Assembly (NCBI RefSeq): GCF_047663525.1
Contig: NC_092602.1
Coordinates: forward strand, 3,169,501 to 3,233,500
Direction: 5' to 3'
Origin: Anas platyrhynchos
Lineage: Eukaryota; Chordata; Aves; Anseriformes; Anatidae
DNA: 64,000 nucleotides
Each line of letters starts with the position of its first letter. The stretch's first letter is position 1. The notes under the pieces are model-generated. The model saw only the letters and a list, made by a program, of their open reading frames with translations, was not told the DNA's origin and searched no databases. Positions 47,701 to 60,100 of the stretch are shown piece by piece. Position numbers and translations under genes: made by a program.

Positions 47701-49163
47701 CGTTCCTATCTACACCAAGTTAAGCCCGTTATGACCCGCTGGCTTTCCTTAAATCCTCAGTCTTGCCACGGAAGGGTTCTCCTGCCTCCCAGTAAGCCGC
47801 TGGGGTCTCCAAGATCTTTTCACATTTTACTTTCCACAGCGGCATCTATTTCTTCAGAGGTTTCTTAAGTCCTCAACATAAAAACTCGTACAGAAAGCTA
47901 ATATGCCCAACCCTGTCTCGTAAATCTATTTACACAAAGTTTAAGAGAGAAACACTGCACAAAAAAAAAAGCAAAAAGCAGCTTCCCAGGACTCCTCGCT
48001 GCCAGCCTCGACCCTCGGAGGGCCCCTCCGTTGTCTGCGATACTTTAACGCTGCGGTGATCCCGAATGACTTCCTTGGAAGTACCAGAAGGGCAGGGATC
48101 GCACTTCCAGGAAAAGCAACAAAAAGGGACCTTTCTCAACAGATGAGGCTTTTTAATCAGCTAAGCCATTTTTTTTGTTTGTTTCCCCTGGGACTTCGGT
48201 CCTCCGATTTAAAACAAAAGCAATAACACCAGATCCTGGGAAATACAGCACGCTTGCTTCTTTCAAAAAAAATGTTCTCATCAGCAGCGGATCCATCTTA
48301 CTTGCCGTCAGCTGACTGCTCGGAGCCTTTTCGGGGCGTTTGGTGGAGCACAAAGCTGGGGGAGGCTGCTCCCAGCACTGCCCCACGCTCACCCACCAGC
48401 ACCCAAAAACCCCATACGAGGGGGACCGGCAACAGCGAGGATCCCAAAAAACACTTCTTCTATTTGGTCTCAGCAAGCCCAGACCCGAACCCATGCTTTG
48501 AGGGCTGACAAAGAGGCTCCAAACGAGTACAAAAAGCCCCAGGAAGGCTGACAGCCTCCCCGTTTTTGCCTCTTTTTGACTTAAAATCACCCTGAGCTCA
48601 AGAGCACGACCGGGACCGGCTTCACCTCAAGACCCCCCCCCAATCGGCGCTCGGCCACAAAACGAGGAATGTGTTAATGGGAAAAAAACATATATATTAA
48701 AAAATAAACACGATACCGTCCGCTTCTCCCTAATTTAGCCCAAAATGAGCGATTTCAGTGCTGCCAGGCCCCCTCCTCCGACAGCCGGGCTCGGGAGCGG
48801 GGGGGGGGGCAACGGGGATCAGGGGGCGGCAGACAAAGGGCGGGGGGACCGGGAGGGACCAGGGGGACACCGGGGGGACCGGGACGGGGCTGGAGGGGGG
48901 GGGACCGGGGGCACCGGGAGGGACCAGAGGGGACCGGGACGGCACCGGGGGGGAGGGGGGGGGGGACCGTGGCACGGAGCCACCTGCGGCGAGGTGGGGG
49001 GCTGAAAGTCACCGGCACCCCCCGGCCACCGAGCGGCGTGGCGGGGGTCCCCGCTCACCTCCTCCATCTCTCGGGCCATGTCCTGCAGCCGCTCCTCATC
49101 GTCCAGCAGCGCGCTCAGCTCCTGCAGGCTCAGCGCCTCCAGCCGCCGCGCGTCCACCGCCAT
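38216..49163 (-). CDS. VPS37B: VPS37B, ESCRT-I subunit (complete, 4 coding exons)
   Basis: Minus-strand exons 49059-49163, 40571-40742, 39859-39941 and 38216-38713 join in frame (phases 0, 1, 0) into 858 nt, 285 aa, the same length as I recall for human. The N-terminal coiled-coil helix (LSLQELSALLDDEERLQDMA) and following helices (LTQKYQELQVLFEAYQIKKT) lead to the mod(r) domain (FLDGEIPLDSFIDEYQSKRK, LAHLRRVKIEKLQEMVLKGQ) and then a long Pro-rich tail ending PHPGFILQ. VPS37 proteins form the ESCRT-I rod with TSG101, VPS28 and MVB12/UBAP1 and act in cargo sorting, abscission and budding at endosomal and plasma membranes. The next gene, ABCB9, lies 7.7 kb upstream on the same strand; the two are separate transcription units. 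Confidence 0.97.
39859..39941 (-). CDS. VPS37B: VPS37B exon 3
   Basis: Encodes DRQSSNASLETLLALLQTEG and AKIEEDTE (first codon split with exon 2). The acceptor is CCGTTACAG and the donor GTAATG. Matches the human exon with two or three changes. Confidence 0.95.
40571..40742 (-). CDS. VPS37B: VPS37B exon 2
   Basis: The acceptor is TTTTTGCAG and the donor GTAACG. Encodes AQNVQHSKDMTLASNRSLAE and LTQKYQELQVLFEAYQIKKT, nearly identical to human. These helices belong to the ESCRT-I stalk and headpiece that pack with TSG101. It ends in phase 1. Confidence 0.95.
41851..41870. repeat. 20-base poly(A) tract
   Basis: Uninterrupted A run in VPS37B intron 1. No flanking target-site duplication or retroposed gene body was noticed, so a processed insertion is not supported. 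Confidence 0.85.
46721..46750. repeat. (TA)n microsatellite with short interruptions
   Basis: ATATATATATGTATTTATAT followed by ten more alternating bases, preceded by an AC-rich tract at 46701-46718. Confidence 0.9.
48799..48970 (+). repeat. G-run low-complexity array (plus strand)
   Basis: An irregular repeat based on GGGGGACCGGGA, with ten or more runs of three or more G, begins with eleven consecutive G at 48799-48809. On the minus (VPS37B sense) strand it is C-rich, so the G-quadruplex strand is the template strand in the first intron. Confidence 0.85.
49059..49163 (-). CDS. VPS37B: VPS37B exon 1
   Basis: ATG at 49161-49163 in a CACCGCCATGG-like Kozak context as read on the minus strand (ACCGCC on the 5' side, GCG following). 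It encodes MAVDARRLEALSLQEL and ends in EMEE at a GTGAGC donor, phase 0. The first dozen residues differ from mammals, while the SL-QEL-LL-DEE core fits the family. Confidence 0.93.
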
Positions 49164-49430
49164 GGCGGGCCCGGCCCGTTGCTTTTCTTTCTCCCCCCCC
49201 CCCCACCCCCCCCTAAAAGCCCCAAGCGCTGCCCGGTCCCGGTCCCGGTTCCACCCCCCCCCCCCGGTCCCTCTCCCGTTCCCGCCACCGCCCGGAAGTG
49301 GCGCGGCCCCGGTGGCCCGGCCCGGCCCGGCCCCGCCCCGCCCGCGGCGCCCCCTGCTGGGAGGGGCGGGGCGGGAGGAGGGGGCGGGACGCGGCGGGGC
49401 GGGGGGCGCTGAGGCGGTGCCACAGGGGAT

Positions 49431-52400
49431 GATGTGTGTGGGGGGGGGGGCAGGATGGAGGCGTTCGGGCTCGCTGCTTTCGGCCTCTAAGGGCTGGGGT
49501 GGGGGCAGCGGGGCAGGAGATGGGGCTGGAGTGGTGGTGGGGGTGCCCCAGGGTGCGGAGGGGTGGGTGGGCTTCCCTCAAGGTGCCAAGCATCAGCCCT
49601 CAGAGCCCCTCGGTGCTGCCTGACCGCAGGGGCTGTGGGGCTGGCTGAGGTGTCAGGGCTTGGAGCGGCCATTTGGTGGGCACCGACCAGCTCCGACTGG
49701 CCTCTGACCGGCTCAAAGCACCCCTCGAGTCCCATGTCCTGAGCTCTGTCACGACGTGACGGTGCTGCTGTGGGCATCCTCGTTCTCCTTTTGTGTGTAG
49801 CTGTAAATGAGGAAGGAAAACCAGGAGGATTATTTAATTCTCACTTCCTTACCTGGTAGGGAGTTGGCCGCAGCAAATCGCAGAGTGGCTGCGTTCTTCT
49901 CAAGCCTAGGCCGAATACCTATTTATGCTTAAAATAGCTAAAAATGCATCTTGCCAAGCTTCAGTGCTATTCGTTTTGTCCATCATAGGCACTTTCTTCA
50001 TCAAGCATGAAGGTCAAGAAATGATCTTTCTTTCACGATGTATTTTAGAGTGAATTTGAACAATTTTGAAATAAAACCGGAAATTTTTACATTAAGAAGC
50101 ATCAATTAAAACATCATGGCTCAATTTGGTTTGTTTCTGATTTACATCCATTAAGTACACTTACAAATATATCTACATCATCGACATTTTGCTACGTACT
50201 TTGTGATAACACTTTGGAGCAGTAGCTCTCCAATTACTGCTGATGCTGGAGCATAGATGATACATACAATTACGCCTGGAAATAATTAATTGTGTTAACG
50301 TAGCCTGGGCTGTATTCATCTCTAGGCACGCACCACCTTCTGGCTTGCTTTCGTAGCTGATTGTGGGCGTGGGTGCGCCCATTTCCCAGTGTGTAACTGG
50401 AGGGAGAACCAGGATAAGCATGTGAGCCAAAGGAACAGGGTGGGAAATGGCCATGGGGTCCTTACCCTTTGTATTTGGCTTTTTTGATCATTCTGAAGAA
50501 AGAAAATAAAAAAATCAATGTGGTGAACTGAATCAATTTCTGATGTAATCCTACTCAAACATAATGACATTAGTCACGTTCAGGAAGTGACCCAGTACTT
50601 CCTGGCAGACCTGAACAAAGACAGCACCATTGTGATTGTTTCTTTTTGTCCTACAACTAAACTCAGCTCTCCATCTCCCCCAAAAACCCTCTCTGTCACC
50701 TCACAGGTCGCAAAGCCTGACAGTAACACACTGCCAGCAGAAGGCTTCCCGGCCTTCTGGCTGTCTAGTGCAGGGTTTCTGTGAGCTGAGTGCTAGAGGC
50801 AGGTAAGAGAGGTCAAAGCATCCGGCAGCTGAGCTTGCTTAGGGTGGGGAGAACGTGATTAGCGATATGGGCATGTGTCTGCTCTTCCACGTCAACATGC
50901 CTGCGTATCGCTGAGCAATGTGCCAAACTCCTCCTTGTGGGGGTGCTGTGCTCGGAGCTAAGATGAGTAAGCAGCTGTACCCCTTGGCTGTGACATGGCT
51001 TTTCAGGGCTACTACAGCCTGACCTTGTTATTTAAAACCAGCAGATAGCTGCCATGTCAACACGCTATCGCATGCCATATTTGCATACACCCATCAAAAA
51101 GAGTTGTAGCCTGGTGTTGAACCAGTCTTTAAATCTCTACATGCATGCAAGCATGTATACTTATGTGCGGACACACACCCGTATAAGCAGAGGAATTAGC
51201 TGAGGGATTAAAAGAAGCCCCTTCTTCTAAAGAACATTAGTGATTCTAACTTCATAGCATAGCAAGATAATTGGTATGGGGGGAGTGTGGTTTAGAAGAG
51301 TCTGACTCAGCTTCATGTTGTAAATCTAGTTTCACCACTGCCTCTTCGTGTGATCCTGAGCAGCGTTCTCAGCTTCCCTCAACCACAGGGCCTTTTGTTT
51401 AAAAGAAATAAAAATCAAAATAACCACTCAGACCCATGCAGAGAGTGGAGAGGAATAGCTCACAGTGAATAATGCTGGTGGAGGTACTGTGGGTGAATAT
51501 CTCAGCTGAAGGGCACTACAGTATTACCATCACTGTATTGTCAATATGCTGATGGGAAAGATGATTCTATATTACAGTGACCTTCTCAGGGGATCTTCTA
51601 TGCAATTATATAATTTGTTCTTGTTTATTTTGCATAGGGTTGTTCTTGGAATTGTACTGCTGTAGACATCAAGGAATGGATTATTTGAATTTGTCAATGG
51701 TAAACAATATTTAATTAGTTAGAAGCCATATAATGCAGAACAATGAAGTCCTCAGAAAATGCACGGAGAAAACAGAACTCATTTGTGCTCAAGTACAACA
51801 TATATTGAAAATACTGTTTCTCCCCATGTAGATAAATTTGCATTCTGAGGTGTTGGGGAGGAGTGTCAATATTAAACATCTGGTCTGCTTTTTAGTACTC
51901 TGAACAGAATCTGCATGTGATTGAGAATTCAAGTTCGGCCAGAAAAACAACTGAGGTTGAGAGACAAAATAGGGGTCAGCTGCTTTTGTCTAATTACACA
52001 TTCTACTTGGATAGGTTGGAAGGTGCCTTTCCATTCAGCAGTCTTCACGAAAGATTAAGGTTTTGTGACAGCATATCACTTCGACAGAACATGAGGAATA
52101 GCAGATAAACTAGGATTTTAGGCTACAGGGATTATCAAATATTGCAACGCTGCAGTCTGAGATTTATCAGCTGCCAAGCCCTGCTTCTTCTTTACCTTTG
52201 CTAAAATCCTTTTGAAAGGTGACAGTACTCATGAATGTTAAAAATGTAAGCAGGCAAAGTACAGAAGCCAGGATTTCTTATTAAAGGAGAAGTAGAACAA
52301 AAACTCTGGGAGGACCACAGTGGAAGCTGTGTCGTGGTGAATAAGAAGTCAGGCCACAGTCATGGGGAGAACTGGCATCCAGCCCAGTTTAAATTAAATG

Positions 52401-55400
52401 TTAGTTGTTGTTTTTTTGTTTTTAAATTTTTAAACCTGAGCCTGGATTTCCTTCTGTCACCTCATATCCCTTTACAGTCAACAGCACTGCGTCCATGCAT
52501 ATTTATTAGATTTAGACATATTTTGCAAGTCACCTTCACAACTTCTTTTATTTTCCTGGACAAACTGGTTGGTTACGTAGAGACTGAATTTGCAAGTCTA
52601 ATCTTTGGAGGTTATTAACCCGTTTTAGTCTGGTTGCTCAATAGGTAGATAAGTTTTTAGGCTTCTTTGCAATTTCATTTCCTCATCGAAGTCCACGCTT
52701 CCGTCCAGATTTCACAGTTTAGATTCCTTCACACATGAAATGACCTTTATATCTAGCCTCCTGGTGGAAAAACAGCAGTTCTGCTGTTAGTATTGCTTTC
52801 ATTTAGCGAGCCAGAGGCGTGAAATGAGCAGGTTTATACACCTGCATACACATTCTTTGCCCTAAGCTCCCAGTGACGCTGAAGGAAACAAGGCAGACGC
52901 TATTTCTCCTCCCCACGCTAAGGTGCAGCTCCAAACCTGAACTGGAAGCACTCTGGGTATTTATTTGCTTGTGGTATTTCCAGCTCTGCTGAAGGCCTAG
53001 AAAGCCCAGCCACTGAAACACACACAATTACATATTGAGGCAGAGTTTGGGGTGCTGGGAGACAAGCTGTAGGAATAAACACAGCTATGTTTTTTCCATT
53101 ACACCGCATTCACATTTACCTTCTCTGTGCAAACATACAGGGGTAAATACATGTTGTTTGGGAATCGCTGAGAGTGTAGGATCTGCTCTTGAACTTTGTC
53201 TTGGAGAGTCTTCTCCAATGTTTAAATTAAATAAAGCTGTGGTTTTACTCATTACAGGACATGGTTTGAGCTTATTAACTGTAAGGAAAACAAGCTATTA
53301 CAGAGCATACAGTCAACCTTTGTCAGCACCTGTGCTTTTGAATGACCATTGGCTTCCAACTCTGCCATGACAGCCTTTAGGCTGTGCTCCACGAGTTCAG
53401 GTTTCGGAGAAACACATCTGAGTTCCCTGTGGAAAAAAAGACTCTCCCCTTCTAGGAGAATAAACTTATCCGCCTTGCTGTCATCCAGAAGTGCCTGAAC
53501 AGATCTTCTTTGTGTTCCCATGTAAACATCAGCTCCGGGTAAACATGCAGCCACAAAATATTACGTGTCAGGGTCTCAGAGGGAACGGCGGCCTTTTTTC
53601 CAGAACAGCCTGAAATTTGGAGACTGCACACAGGCTGCGAGGCCCAAGGACAAGGGCAGCTCCAGATAGAGCACTGAAATAATTGCCATTGCTACACCAA
53701 GTTAATACAGCCTCACTCTTGGCCCTTGCTTGGCCAACAGGCATTTCTGACACCAATTTTTACATTACAAGCAAACCCTGAAGAGGAGACAGTGCTCCTA
53801 TGGAGACTTAGCACAGTGTTTGTTTGTGCTCATGCTCTAATTTAGCTTTCAAGGAAGTCTTTATGAGTTCAGGCACTTGGTTCCCACCCAAAGTTTCTTC
53901 TTTGGCTCCCTTGGGAGATCCAGGCCGTGCACGAAAGAGAGCAAGAGGCCTGAAAAGAATGCTTTCAGCTGGACCAGACATGACACTCCTCACGAAAACA
54001 GATTGAAAAATGCTGAGCAAGCAACTTTGCATACATGGAACTGCAGCTGAATGCAGCGCCCCGGTAAGGTAGGGGAGTCCCGTCATAAAAAAAAAAAAGT
54101 CATAGCTGGAATGATTTTGTAAAGCAAGATTTTCGTTACAGTTACAGGGTTTGTACAGGTTTGGGAACAGGGCCAGCAGAAATGCCTGTGTTACATTAGT
54201 ATTGCTGGAGCCCTGGTGGTGTGTGGAGCTCCCACCACACTTCCAGGCCCTAAGAAAACCCTTACAGCTTTAGCCTTCCAGCAGATCCACTCGTCATGTG
54301 CCAGCAGCACAATAAAAGGACTTGTTCAAGCCCCAAGATGTAAAGCTCAGTGGAAAAGGAGCCTCGAGTTATCTGGATGCAAGAGAGAATTCAGCACCAG
54401 TGGCAGTGAACAAAGTCAGGCCCTGTTATCAGCTTGGCCTGGTGCCACCACAGAGACAATCTGCCCATTCCAATTCCCATTTCAATTGAAGCTTTTCGGA
54501 CCCAAACTGGGAGTACAATGCTGGGATTATCATCACAACACGCTTGGAAAGCAGGGCTCCCTTCCCCAAATTCACTGTAGCCTTTGCAATAAAACTAACC
54601 CATGTGTATCCTCAGATTCTTCTTACTGCAGCACTGCCTGGGAGGCCACACACATCAGGATCTAATTCTCTTTTCTGCCATCTCATGTAATAGTGAGCAT
54701 TGTCCTAACAGCACTTCTCAGGGTGTTGGCTTCCCTAATTCCCAGGTTACATTACTTTATTTTTTTTTTCTTCCAGTTTTTCAATTAAGCAGCAATCAAT
54801 TCCATTTCTACAACCCTAGAAATCTGCTCAGTCGCTGATAAGAACACAGAATTAATCGCTTGCCCTCCAGCACTGGGTGGAACCCCTCTTTATACCCACA
54901 GTGAATATTAGCATCAGGCAGGAACATACTGGCCATTTACTGAAATGATGTGGAGAAATGATTTCAGTGAGCTTTTGCAGCGTGATAGAGGTTTCCCAAG
55001 TGGAGGAAGATAAGACAAAGAGAGCTCTCTTCCTTCCAAGGCACGGATTTTTATCCTATCACAAAAGCAAGCAGCTGAAAAGACTCCAGCCACAAAGCCC
55101 TGTGCTTTGACAACAGTCAGACTGCCTGTCCTTTTGTGTGAGACTGACTGCCAGATGGGATCCGGGATGGAAACAAGTTCTTAAACAAGTTATACCTAGT
55201 GCGATGGTTCACGGTCATTATCAGATGCTGAAGGCTGTTACATACCTCATTCTCCATAGGTACTTCTTGTTATTCCCCATGAGGGAACCAGAACATGTGT
55301 GGTAAGCAGCTGTATCCATCCATCATCTCAGATGAACATTACCTTGAAAAACCCAGATGTTCTGAATGCAAAAAAAAAAAAAAAAAACACAACAAAACAT

Positions 55401-56848
55401 CCCCCACTAGACTGGCTCAATGTTGAGTGGCAGAGGTAGTATTTTATTTTTGTTTGAGCATCCCTCCTCAAGGACACTAAAGAGTTTGTAAAACATCACT
55501 GAACGAAATCAAAACAGTGCGAACAACAAAACTGCAAAACTGCCAAAAAGTAAAACACAGCAGCATTCAAATACCGAAAAACATGAGAGCTAAAGTGCTT
55601 GAGATCATTTCTTAACTATGCACAGTCTGAGTCAATCTTTCCCACCAAATCCAATGCTATTTTTCAATAGCATCTGCCTGGCTGCATAGGTTTCTTCACC
55701 AATCTATGGCAGCATAACACTACTAAGCCAGAGCCATCACACAAAAGGACTAGGAGCAATATACGTCTTTCTTTCCCTCTTACTAAAAGTTAATAAATAG
55801 TACTCAAAGAAACACATTTCACAGTTCAGGCAGCGGAAGTTTGACTTCCAGGAAAGTGACTGTACGGATTTCCCATGCAGTGAAATCACTTGCATTGCCT
55901 GAAGCTGAACAAAGCTTTGGTGGGTTCTATAAAGTGCTGTCTTTTAGTATTTTATGCCTGTCTTTAGTAGTGTTTTTTCAAACCAGCACCGGGGTTGTGA
56001 GTTTAAAAAAATACTGAAGTAACAGACTGAATTTCAGTGGACACTGGAGCCAGACAGACATTGTACAGTGCACACAGAAATATAATAATAATTAAAAAAA
56101 TCCCTAACCCAATTATGGTAAAACTCTTCGTCCTTAAAAAGAAAACCAAACACCCACCAAGCACCAAGAGTAAATCTGAAAGCAACACCTGCCTCCTGGT
56201 CCCCTGGCTCATTCCAGGAAGGATGATTACTACGTGAAACAAGCTCAGCAGCAATGGTTGTGAGCCTGAGCCTGCAGGCACTCAGTGCAAAACTCTCCCA
56301 GCATTCAGCCCCATGGAAGGGATCCCGTTTTCCCCGAAGCTGAAGGGAGCTCCCTACAGACTTCAGCAGACTTTGGACTGACCCCATAGATTGACAGCAG
56401 GAGCAGGACCTTGTTTTACAGTCGCTGCTTTTCTACCCAGCCAAGAAAGCCACCCCCTGAAATTCCTGGAGGGGTTTTCAACCTTCCCCTCCATGCATGC
56501 ATTTAACATCCAGTACAGTTAATAGCAGTTACACATGCATATCAATGGGAGAAAAGTCCCAGTCGAGAGGAATTACTGGTAGTAAGAAAAGAAACCCAGT
56601 AGAAATGCTGAGAATGGCTAAAGACCCAACTCCCCAGTCGGTTTCCCTGTTTAACCAGCAGGCGTCTGCCCCGCCGGGCTGTACTGCAGGAAGCTCTAGA
56701 AGTGTGTGGTTTTTGTGTGCACGGCTGCGTGGCGCACGCGGGACGGGACGGGCGAACGGGCGGCGTTGTGCGGCGTGCCGGCCCGTCGGCAAGCTGCCTC
56801 CTGCCTCGGCATCCCAGCAAGCGTCTCCAGCGCCGGCCCTCGCCGCTC
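49431..56848. other. VPS37B-ABCB9 intergenic DNA and ABCB9 3' UTR
   Basis: The first 350 bases are still GC-rich. The rest is AT-rich with an 18-base A tract at 55370-55387. Several ORFs of 90-150 codons occur on both strands without recognisable domains. The ABCB9 3' UTR must extend leftward from 56848; a minus-strand AATAAA at 55443-55448 is one possible end. Confidence 0.55.
55443..55448 (-). terminator. ABCB9: Possible ABCB9 poly(A) signal
   Basis: The first canonical minus-strand AATAAA noticed after the ABCB9 stop codon, 1.4 kb downstream. Not verified by any other signal. Confidence 0.3.
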
Positions 56849-57178
56849 TCACTTGTGAGCTGTGTTGTTATAATCGTCCTGCGCCGTGGCCGGGAGGGAA
56901 TGGTCTATCCTGAACTCTTCCTCCAGCCCGCTGGGTGCCTTCGCTGAATCTCCCCGGGCTTCGGGTTGGTGGCCGCCCGTCTCGAGCCCCAGGATCTGTC
57001 TCTGCACCAGCTTGGAATAAAGCCCTCCTTCTTCCATCAGCTCCTTGTGCGAGCCCTGCTGCACCACGCGGCCCTTGTCCAGCACAATGATGTTGTGTGC
57101 CTTCTCCACAGTGCTCAGCCTGTGAGCTATGACGAGCACGGTGTGGTTCTGCAAGTCGCCGTAAATCGCCTGCTGAAT
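56849..57178 (-). CDS. ABCB9: ABCB9 last exon: H-loop, NBD end and C-terminal tail
   Basis: [20 protein letters not shown] with the switch histidine, [31 protein letters not shown], then a 43-residue hydrophilic tail ending YNNTAHK before the TGA at 56849-56851. The NBD part matches human closely; the tail does not. Confidence 0.95.
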   Translation of the reverse strand: MQQAIYGDLQNHTVLVIAHRLSTVEKAHNIIVLDKGRVVQQGSHKELMEEGGLYSKLVQRQILGLETGGHQPEARGDSAKAPSGLEEEFRIDHSLPATAQDDYNNTAHK

Positions 57179-60100
57179 CTGCACGGGAGGAAAAGCTGTT
57201 AGTGCACGAGCATCGCTGGTACCACTTTGGGAGGGGAGGAGAGCAGCTTTGTGGCTCTGTGTTAAGAAATCTCTGTGCAGGTTTGCTCTCCTCTGGCTAT
57301 GCAGAGGACACGAGAGCAGGACTCCCTGTAGCACTACCAGCACCGGCATGTCCATCCTGGCTCTCACTGCCTAGCCACAAATCCTCTCAGTCCAGCCAGC
57401 TCACGGATGCGGTATGCATCCATCCACTGCCAGGAAAGGGCTAGGGTGGTTAAATGACAGGTCTGCTCTTGCATGCTGGGCTCTCGTTAGAGCTGGGATG
57501 CAAATAAAGGCCACGCAGCGTTGGCACAGACTGCGGGAAGCCGATACCTGGGAAATGCAGCTGCTTAGAAAGGTGGGGCTGTTTCCTGGGAAGCTAACAA
57601 GGCAAACCAAGAGAGCTGCTTTCCAGCCAAGAGACAGACAAAGGCGCTAAGATCTGAAGGCTGGCAGATGGTCAACGGGCACACATCAAATTGACACCCC
57701 CAGCTATCCAAAACCAGCCCCAGGCCGGCATCAGATACCACGCATGATGCTGAGGACAGTGCTCTGCTGCTGGTAGAGCCGTTTGGTTGTCACATCCCAG
57801 TGAGAAAAACCACGGCACAGCTCACAGAGCTCAGGGCCCTTCCTGCAAGTATGGCTGGTTCGGTGCCTCAGCTGGGATTTCAGCTCGGGTAGTCCTACCC
57901 TGCCTCCTGCAGAACCATTTTTAGAGTCTTTCTGTGTGTCTTGGCCCAAAAGGCTGCATGGTGTTGCTGTATGCCAGCTAACACTTCGCACACTTCAGCA
58001 GCTGGCAGGGATCCTGACCTGAGAGGGCTTGGCAGGCCCCGACACCCGGTCACCCACTCACCGCGTGTTCGCTCTCTGCATCCAGCGCGCTCGTGGCTTC
58101 GTCCAGGATGAGGATGGGGGGGGTTCGGATCAAGGCCCTGGCAATAGCCACTCTCTGCTTCTGGCCACCCGACAGCTGAGCTCCTTTTTCGCCTGCCTCT
58201 GTTGGATCAAGAGAGAAAAAGGGGGCAAAATAAAAATCAAGAGCTGCCACCAAGTTCAGCGCCCAGCCAACAGCACCAGGATGGTGGCACGCTTTGAAGC
58301 AAAGACCAGATAAATGCTACGGCTCCTGCTCACTTGGCAGATTAATTTAAATGTATTAAACACCTGCAAGGCTACAGTCCTTCCCTCCAGCAGCAAGTTC
58401 TCCGAGTCCCAGGGTGTGAGGGACTGATGCTCATGGAAACAACCAAAGGAGGAAGTCCCCAAGCCTGGGAGATCATCCAGGTCCCAGCTTCCCTCTCTGC
58501 CTTCTCATGGTTCCCTCAGGGTCAGGGCAAAGGGAGGGATGTCAGTACCTGTGTGGTAGCCGTCCTGTAGCTCCGTGATGAAGGCATGGGCGTTAGCCTT
58601 CTGGGCAGCCTGAACAACCGACTCGAAGGAGGCCGAAGCTAAGCCGTAGGAAATATTATCAGCAATGGAGCGAGCAAACAGCACTGGCTCTTGGCTCACC
58701 AAGGAGATCTGCAGAAGGAAAGGGAAGAGCAGGCAGTAAGGAGCTGGAGACACGACGTCTGACATCTCAGATCAGCAGCATTTCTTCCTGCCAGGTAAGG
58801 ACTTGAGTGGGCAGAGCCACACCATTAAACAGACAGAAATTCCCCAACGTGAGCTTCCAGCGACGCTGGTACTGACAGGGTGCTGGGAGGCTGCTGCATA
58901 GGAAAGAAAACGCAGGCAGTGCTGGTATGTTGGCACCTCAGATGGGCACCCCCTGTCCAGCACCCTGCTGTGGTTTTGCTCCAGGCCCATCAATCCCAGC
59001 ACTGTCTGCTCTTCCCAGTATAGGAAACCAGTTGCTGGTACAAGGCAGACCAGACAGACCTTCTCCCAAAATCTTGCTGATTTCCCGTTCAAGGCTAGTT
59101 GTCACAAATGGGCCCTGTGAATAATCCCCCCTGCGTCTTTTAATCCAAAATTAGGAAGTTCTGGACATAGCTGATGCAATTCCTTAATTGCTTAGCAACG
59201 GTCTCCCTGCCCCACTGTACAGCCATCGCTGCTCACTCTCAAATTCAGCCTTTGTTAAACAGCCTATATTGAAATAAATTGAACCCTCCAAATTATTGCT
59301 CAGAACGGGACGTGAAGAGAGCCAGCAGGATACGGTCATATTTTAATTGACTTCTCCCCATGCTCCTAACACCACACCAGGCCTGCTAAGCTGAAAGGCT
59401 CGCTTGTCTTTTAGTTTTCACTCAGTACAGGCAGGGAATGTAAATTAGTCACACTGACTTTGGCTTTCCAGCCTGCTTCTGATCAATTGTTTTCAGGTTT
59501 TCCTGCTGACTTGCGAGGCCATTCACTCTGGGGGCAAACAAAGCGGGCAGTTACTTGCAGAGGAGATGGAGACTGATCTGTGCTGACACGCAGACAAGAG
59601 CCAAGGGGCCCAAACCCCTCTCTCCTGGGGAAAGCACCCAGCCCCTCCACTGCTCCCGCTGCTGCTGGCATCTTGAGCAGTTTAAATCCCAAAATCTCAT
59701 CTGAGAATTACTTTAAGATCTTAAGGTAGAACATGCTGGAGGACTGTAAAACACTTTTTCCAAACTCAGTTTAGACTGTAATTAATCAAACAATGAAAAC
59801 TGTATTTCTAATGAGTTGTCCAAAAAATACAAAAACACAACATGTTCCTTGTCCTGGTTTTGGAAGACTTCCCCCTCCACACGAACCGATCACTGCCCCT
59901 TTCCCTTCTGTCCCCACAATCTAAATTTGTTTCCTGGGCCACCTCCAGCTTTCCGGACATTTTGGAGGCTGCCAGCTCAAATCCACAGCCACATGCACCA
60001 CTGCCATCCATCCCCTCCGACCACAGCAGGCGCTAGCTAGAAGACACGTAGCAGTCGCTCGTACCACTGAGTGCAGGTACTTGTGATCGTACATGTTAAT

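Larger units (their letters stand above)
40743..49058 (-). other. VPS37B: VPS37B intron 1 (8.3 kb)
   Basis: AT-rich intron with a 20-base A tract (41851-41870), a TA microsatellite (46721-46750) and scattered ORFs (the longest is 143 codons at 45953-46384 on the plus strand) that lack recognisable content or splice context. I see no nested gene. Confidence 0.6.
48740..49430 (-). promoter_or_regulatory. VPS37B: CpG island and probable promoter/5' end of VPS37B
   Basis: GC-rich DNA around the ATG with frequent CG, GGGCGGGG-type GC boxes at about 49365-49410, and no TATA box. The intron side (48799-48970) is a G-run array of GGGGGGACCGGGA-like units. The 5' UTR side has C runs at 49193-49204 and 49254-49265. 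The transcription start probably lies in 49170-49400. Confidence 0.7.

Noticed and set aside
54216-54665. 149-codon plus-strand ORF upstream of ABCB9's 3' end
   Set aside because: Composition rich in Ser, Thr, Cys and Gln without motif; no splice or poly(A) context. Best read as a chance frame.
56003-56387. Hydrophobic minus-strand ORF that looks like a membrane protein
   Set aside because: Hydrophobicity comes from an A/T-rich run around 56080-56160. It lies in the expected ABCB9 3' UTR and has no homologous feel.
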